Shown: positions 63,178 to 64,000 of the stretch, piece after piece
How positions within the stretch are numbered: position 1 is the stretch's first letter
Layout of the letters: the number at the start of each line of letters is the position of its first letter
From: an uncultured Ilyobacter sp.
GTDB taxonomy: Bacteria > Fusobacteriota > Fusobacteriia > Fusobacteriales > Fusobacteriaceae
Reading direction: 5' to 3'
Assembly (NCBI RefSeq): GCF_963663625.1
Contig: NZ_OY760438.1
Coordinates: 744,001-808,000 of the forward strand
Length of the DNA stretch: 64,000 nucleotides
The notes under the pieces: generated by a model
What the model was told of the DNA's origin: nothing
Database searches by the model: none
What the model saw: the letters and a program-made list of their open reading frames with translations, nothing else
Position numbers and translations under genes: made by a program

Positions 63178-64000
63178 TTACACAATATCTCTTAACATGA
63201 GAGCAACACTGTAAATAACTCTTGTATTAAGCTGCGACAAGTCACAGGAAAGTATCTCTTGTATTTTAGCCAATTTATAATTAATGGTATTTCTATGATA
63301 AAATAATTGCAATGCTACCTCTTTGACACTTCCGCTATGTTTCAAATAGGTGTCTAATACCAATATATAGTCTGTTCCGTTGAGTTCATCATGTTTGACC
63401 AAGGGTCCTAGTGTTTCACAGTAGTATTCCTTTATAACTTCTTTATCTTCTAGCGACAAGAGCAACTTATATAAACCTAGGTTGCTATATACTCCTATTT
63501 CCCCATTTTTTCCTCTTCTATTTTGAAGTTTCAGTATATTCATGGCCTTGCGATAACTTTTTTCAAGGCATTTTATATTTTGGGTATTCTCTCCGATAGA
63601 GAGATAGATATTTTCTTCTTTTTTCAACAACTCCATAAATTTTTTATTTATTTTTTCAATGATATCCCTTATTTCTTTTTCGCTATATTGAGCAAACAGT
63701 AAAACAAACCTGCCTTCTATCTCCAAAACAAAAGTTCTTTCATAGCTATAAGTCACCATATTTTCAATCTGTTTGAGGAACTTAGACCGCCTTTTCTCAT
63801 CAACTATCTTTTGAGTCGACTTTTCCAGTATACTAATAAGTGCAATACAGTATGGCCACTCAGAATTAAAGTTTTGCATTTCTAATTGAGGTATATAAGA
63901 ATTTTCTTGTTCTGGAAGAAATATAGCATTTTTAATGGCAGCAGACAACTCTATGTTGGTCCTGTCTGATATTGTAATCTGATAGCAGAAGCTTTTTATA
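63178..64000 (-). CDS. PucR/CdaR-type transcriptional regulator, 5' end beyond window
   Basis: The frame is open to the window edge: codons before the TTG at 63948 read ISDRTNIELS.., so that TTG is internal and the real start lies past 64000. About 274 residues are visible. The C-terminal helix-turn-helix of the PucR/CdaR class is clear (HSGSVKEVALQLFYHRNTINYK, then the LAKIQEIL helix). The middle region resembles the GGDEF-like fold of CdaR. Such regulators control sugar-acid, purine or amino-acid use; the gene's target is unknown. Confidence 0.85.
   Translation of the reverse strand, partial: IKSFCYQITISDRTNIELSAAIKNAIFLPEQENSYIPQLEMQNFNSEWPYCIALISILEKSTQKIVDEKRRSKFLKQIENMVTYSYERTFVLEIEGRFVLLFAQYSEKEIRDIIEKINKKFMELLKKEENIYLSIGENTQNIKCLEKSYRKAMNILKLQNRRGKNGEIGVYSNLGLYKLLLSLEDKEVIKEYYCETLGPLVKHDELNGTDYILVLDTYLKHSGSVKEVALQLFYHRNTINYKLAKIQEILSCDLSQLNTRVIYSVALMLRDIV

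Noticed and set aside
1..64000. CRISPR arrays, rRNA or tRNA genes
   Set aside because: I saw no regular repeat-spacer pattern and no rRNA or tRNA sequence on either strand by eye; a tRNAscan or CRISPR finder run would be decisive.

Overview
This 64 kb stretch is strongly AT-rich and densely coded on both strands. It has strong G-rich Shine-Dalgarno sequences, frequent TTG starts and many perfect hairpin terminators. The gene content fits an anaerobic, amino-acid-fermenting member of the Fusobacteriota, perhaps a marine or saline relative of Ilyobacter or Propionigenium: type III glutamine synthetase, aspartase, lysine 2,3-aminomutase, oligopeptide uptake, pyruvate carboxylase, an alanine/glycine:cation symporter and two MscS channels. 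The assignment is inferred from gene content and style, because no rRNA lies in the window.

Layout. 1-2.2 kb: glycerate kinase and EIIA(Glc), then a possible small RNA. 2.1-7.5 kb (minus): pyruvate carboxylase with a long leader, and a class I aminotransferase. 7.5-8.4 kb: a non-coding stretch with a probable relic of an IS200/IS605 tnpB 3' end. 8.4-13.6 kb: two large fusion enzymes, AblA-AblB (N-epsilon-acetyl-beta-lysine osmolyte synthesis) and an Orn/Lys/Arg decarboxylase joined to an arginase, followed by a repeat-rich lipoprotein. 13.8-21 kb: an L,D-transpeptidase-like protein and the complete oppBCDFA operon. 21-26.5 kb: transaldolase, an AGCS symporter under a tandem glycine riboswitch, a lipid-kinase-like protein and a uridine-kinase-like protein. 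26.5-28.5 kb: an intact IS256-family element with an 8-bp target duplication, next to a decayed gene. 28.5-36.8 kb: dnaN, an extended L-asparaginase, a fluoride riboswitch with a cation:proton antiporter, a two-component system and three small envelope proteins. 36.8-44.6 kb: MscS, glnN with a Cys-rich 55-codon ORF and an attenuator-like hairpin in front of it, a SIR2-like protein and Lon. 44.7-55.5 kb: cardiolipin synthase, PHP, SGNH hydrolase, ProC, an HD-domain protein, a ChrA pair, a phosphoesterase, CvfB, RseC, HMA, HAD and SlyD proteins. 55.6-64 kb: a TM-helix channel, a frameshifted PTS EIIA, MscS, DUF188, a decayed fumarate-reductase-type flavoprotein beside aspA, a 34-aa double-CxxC protein, a YczE-like membrane protein and a PucR/CdaR-type regulator cut by the window edge.

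Together these genes describe peptide and amino-acid uptake and fermentation (Opp, asparaginase, aspartase, aminotransferase, AGCS, arginine to putrescine), nitrogen assimilation (GSIII), osmotic and ion stress handling (acetyl-beta-lysine, MscS, the fluoride-controlled antiporter) and envelope maintenance. The best candidates for something undescribed are the Cys-rich small ORF and attenuator ahead of glnN, the SIR2-like protein with substituted catalytic positions, the decarboxylase-arginase fusion, and the 34-aa CxxC/CxxC protein.
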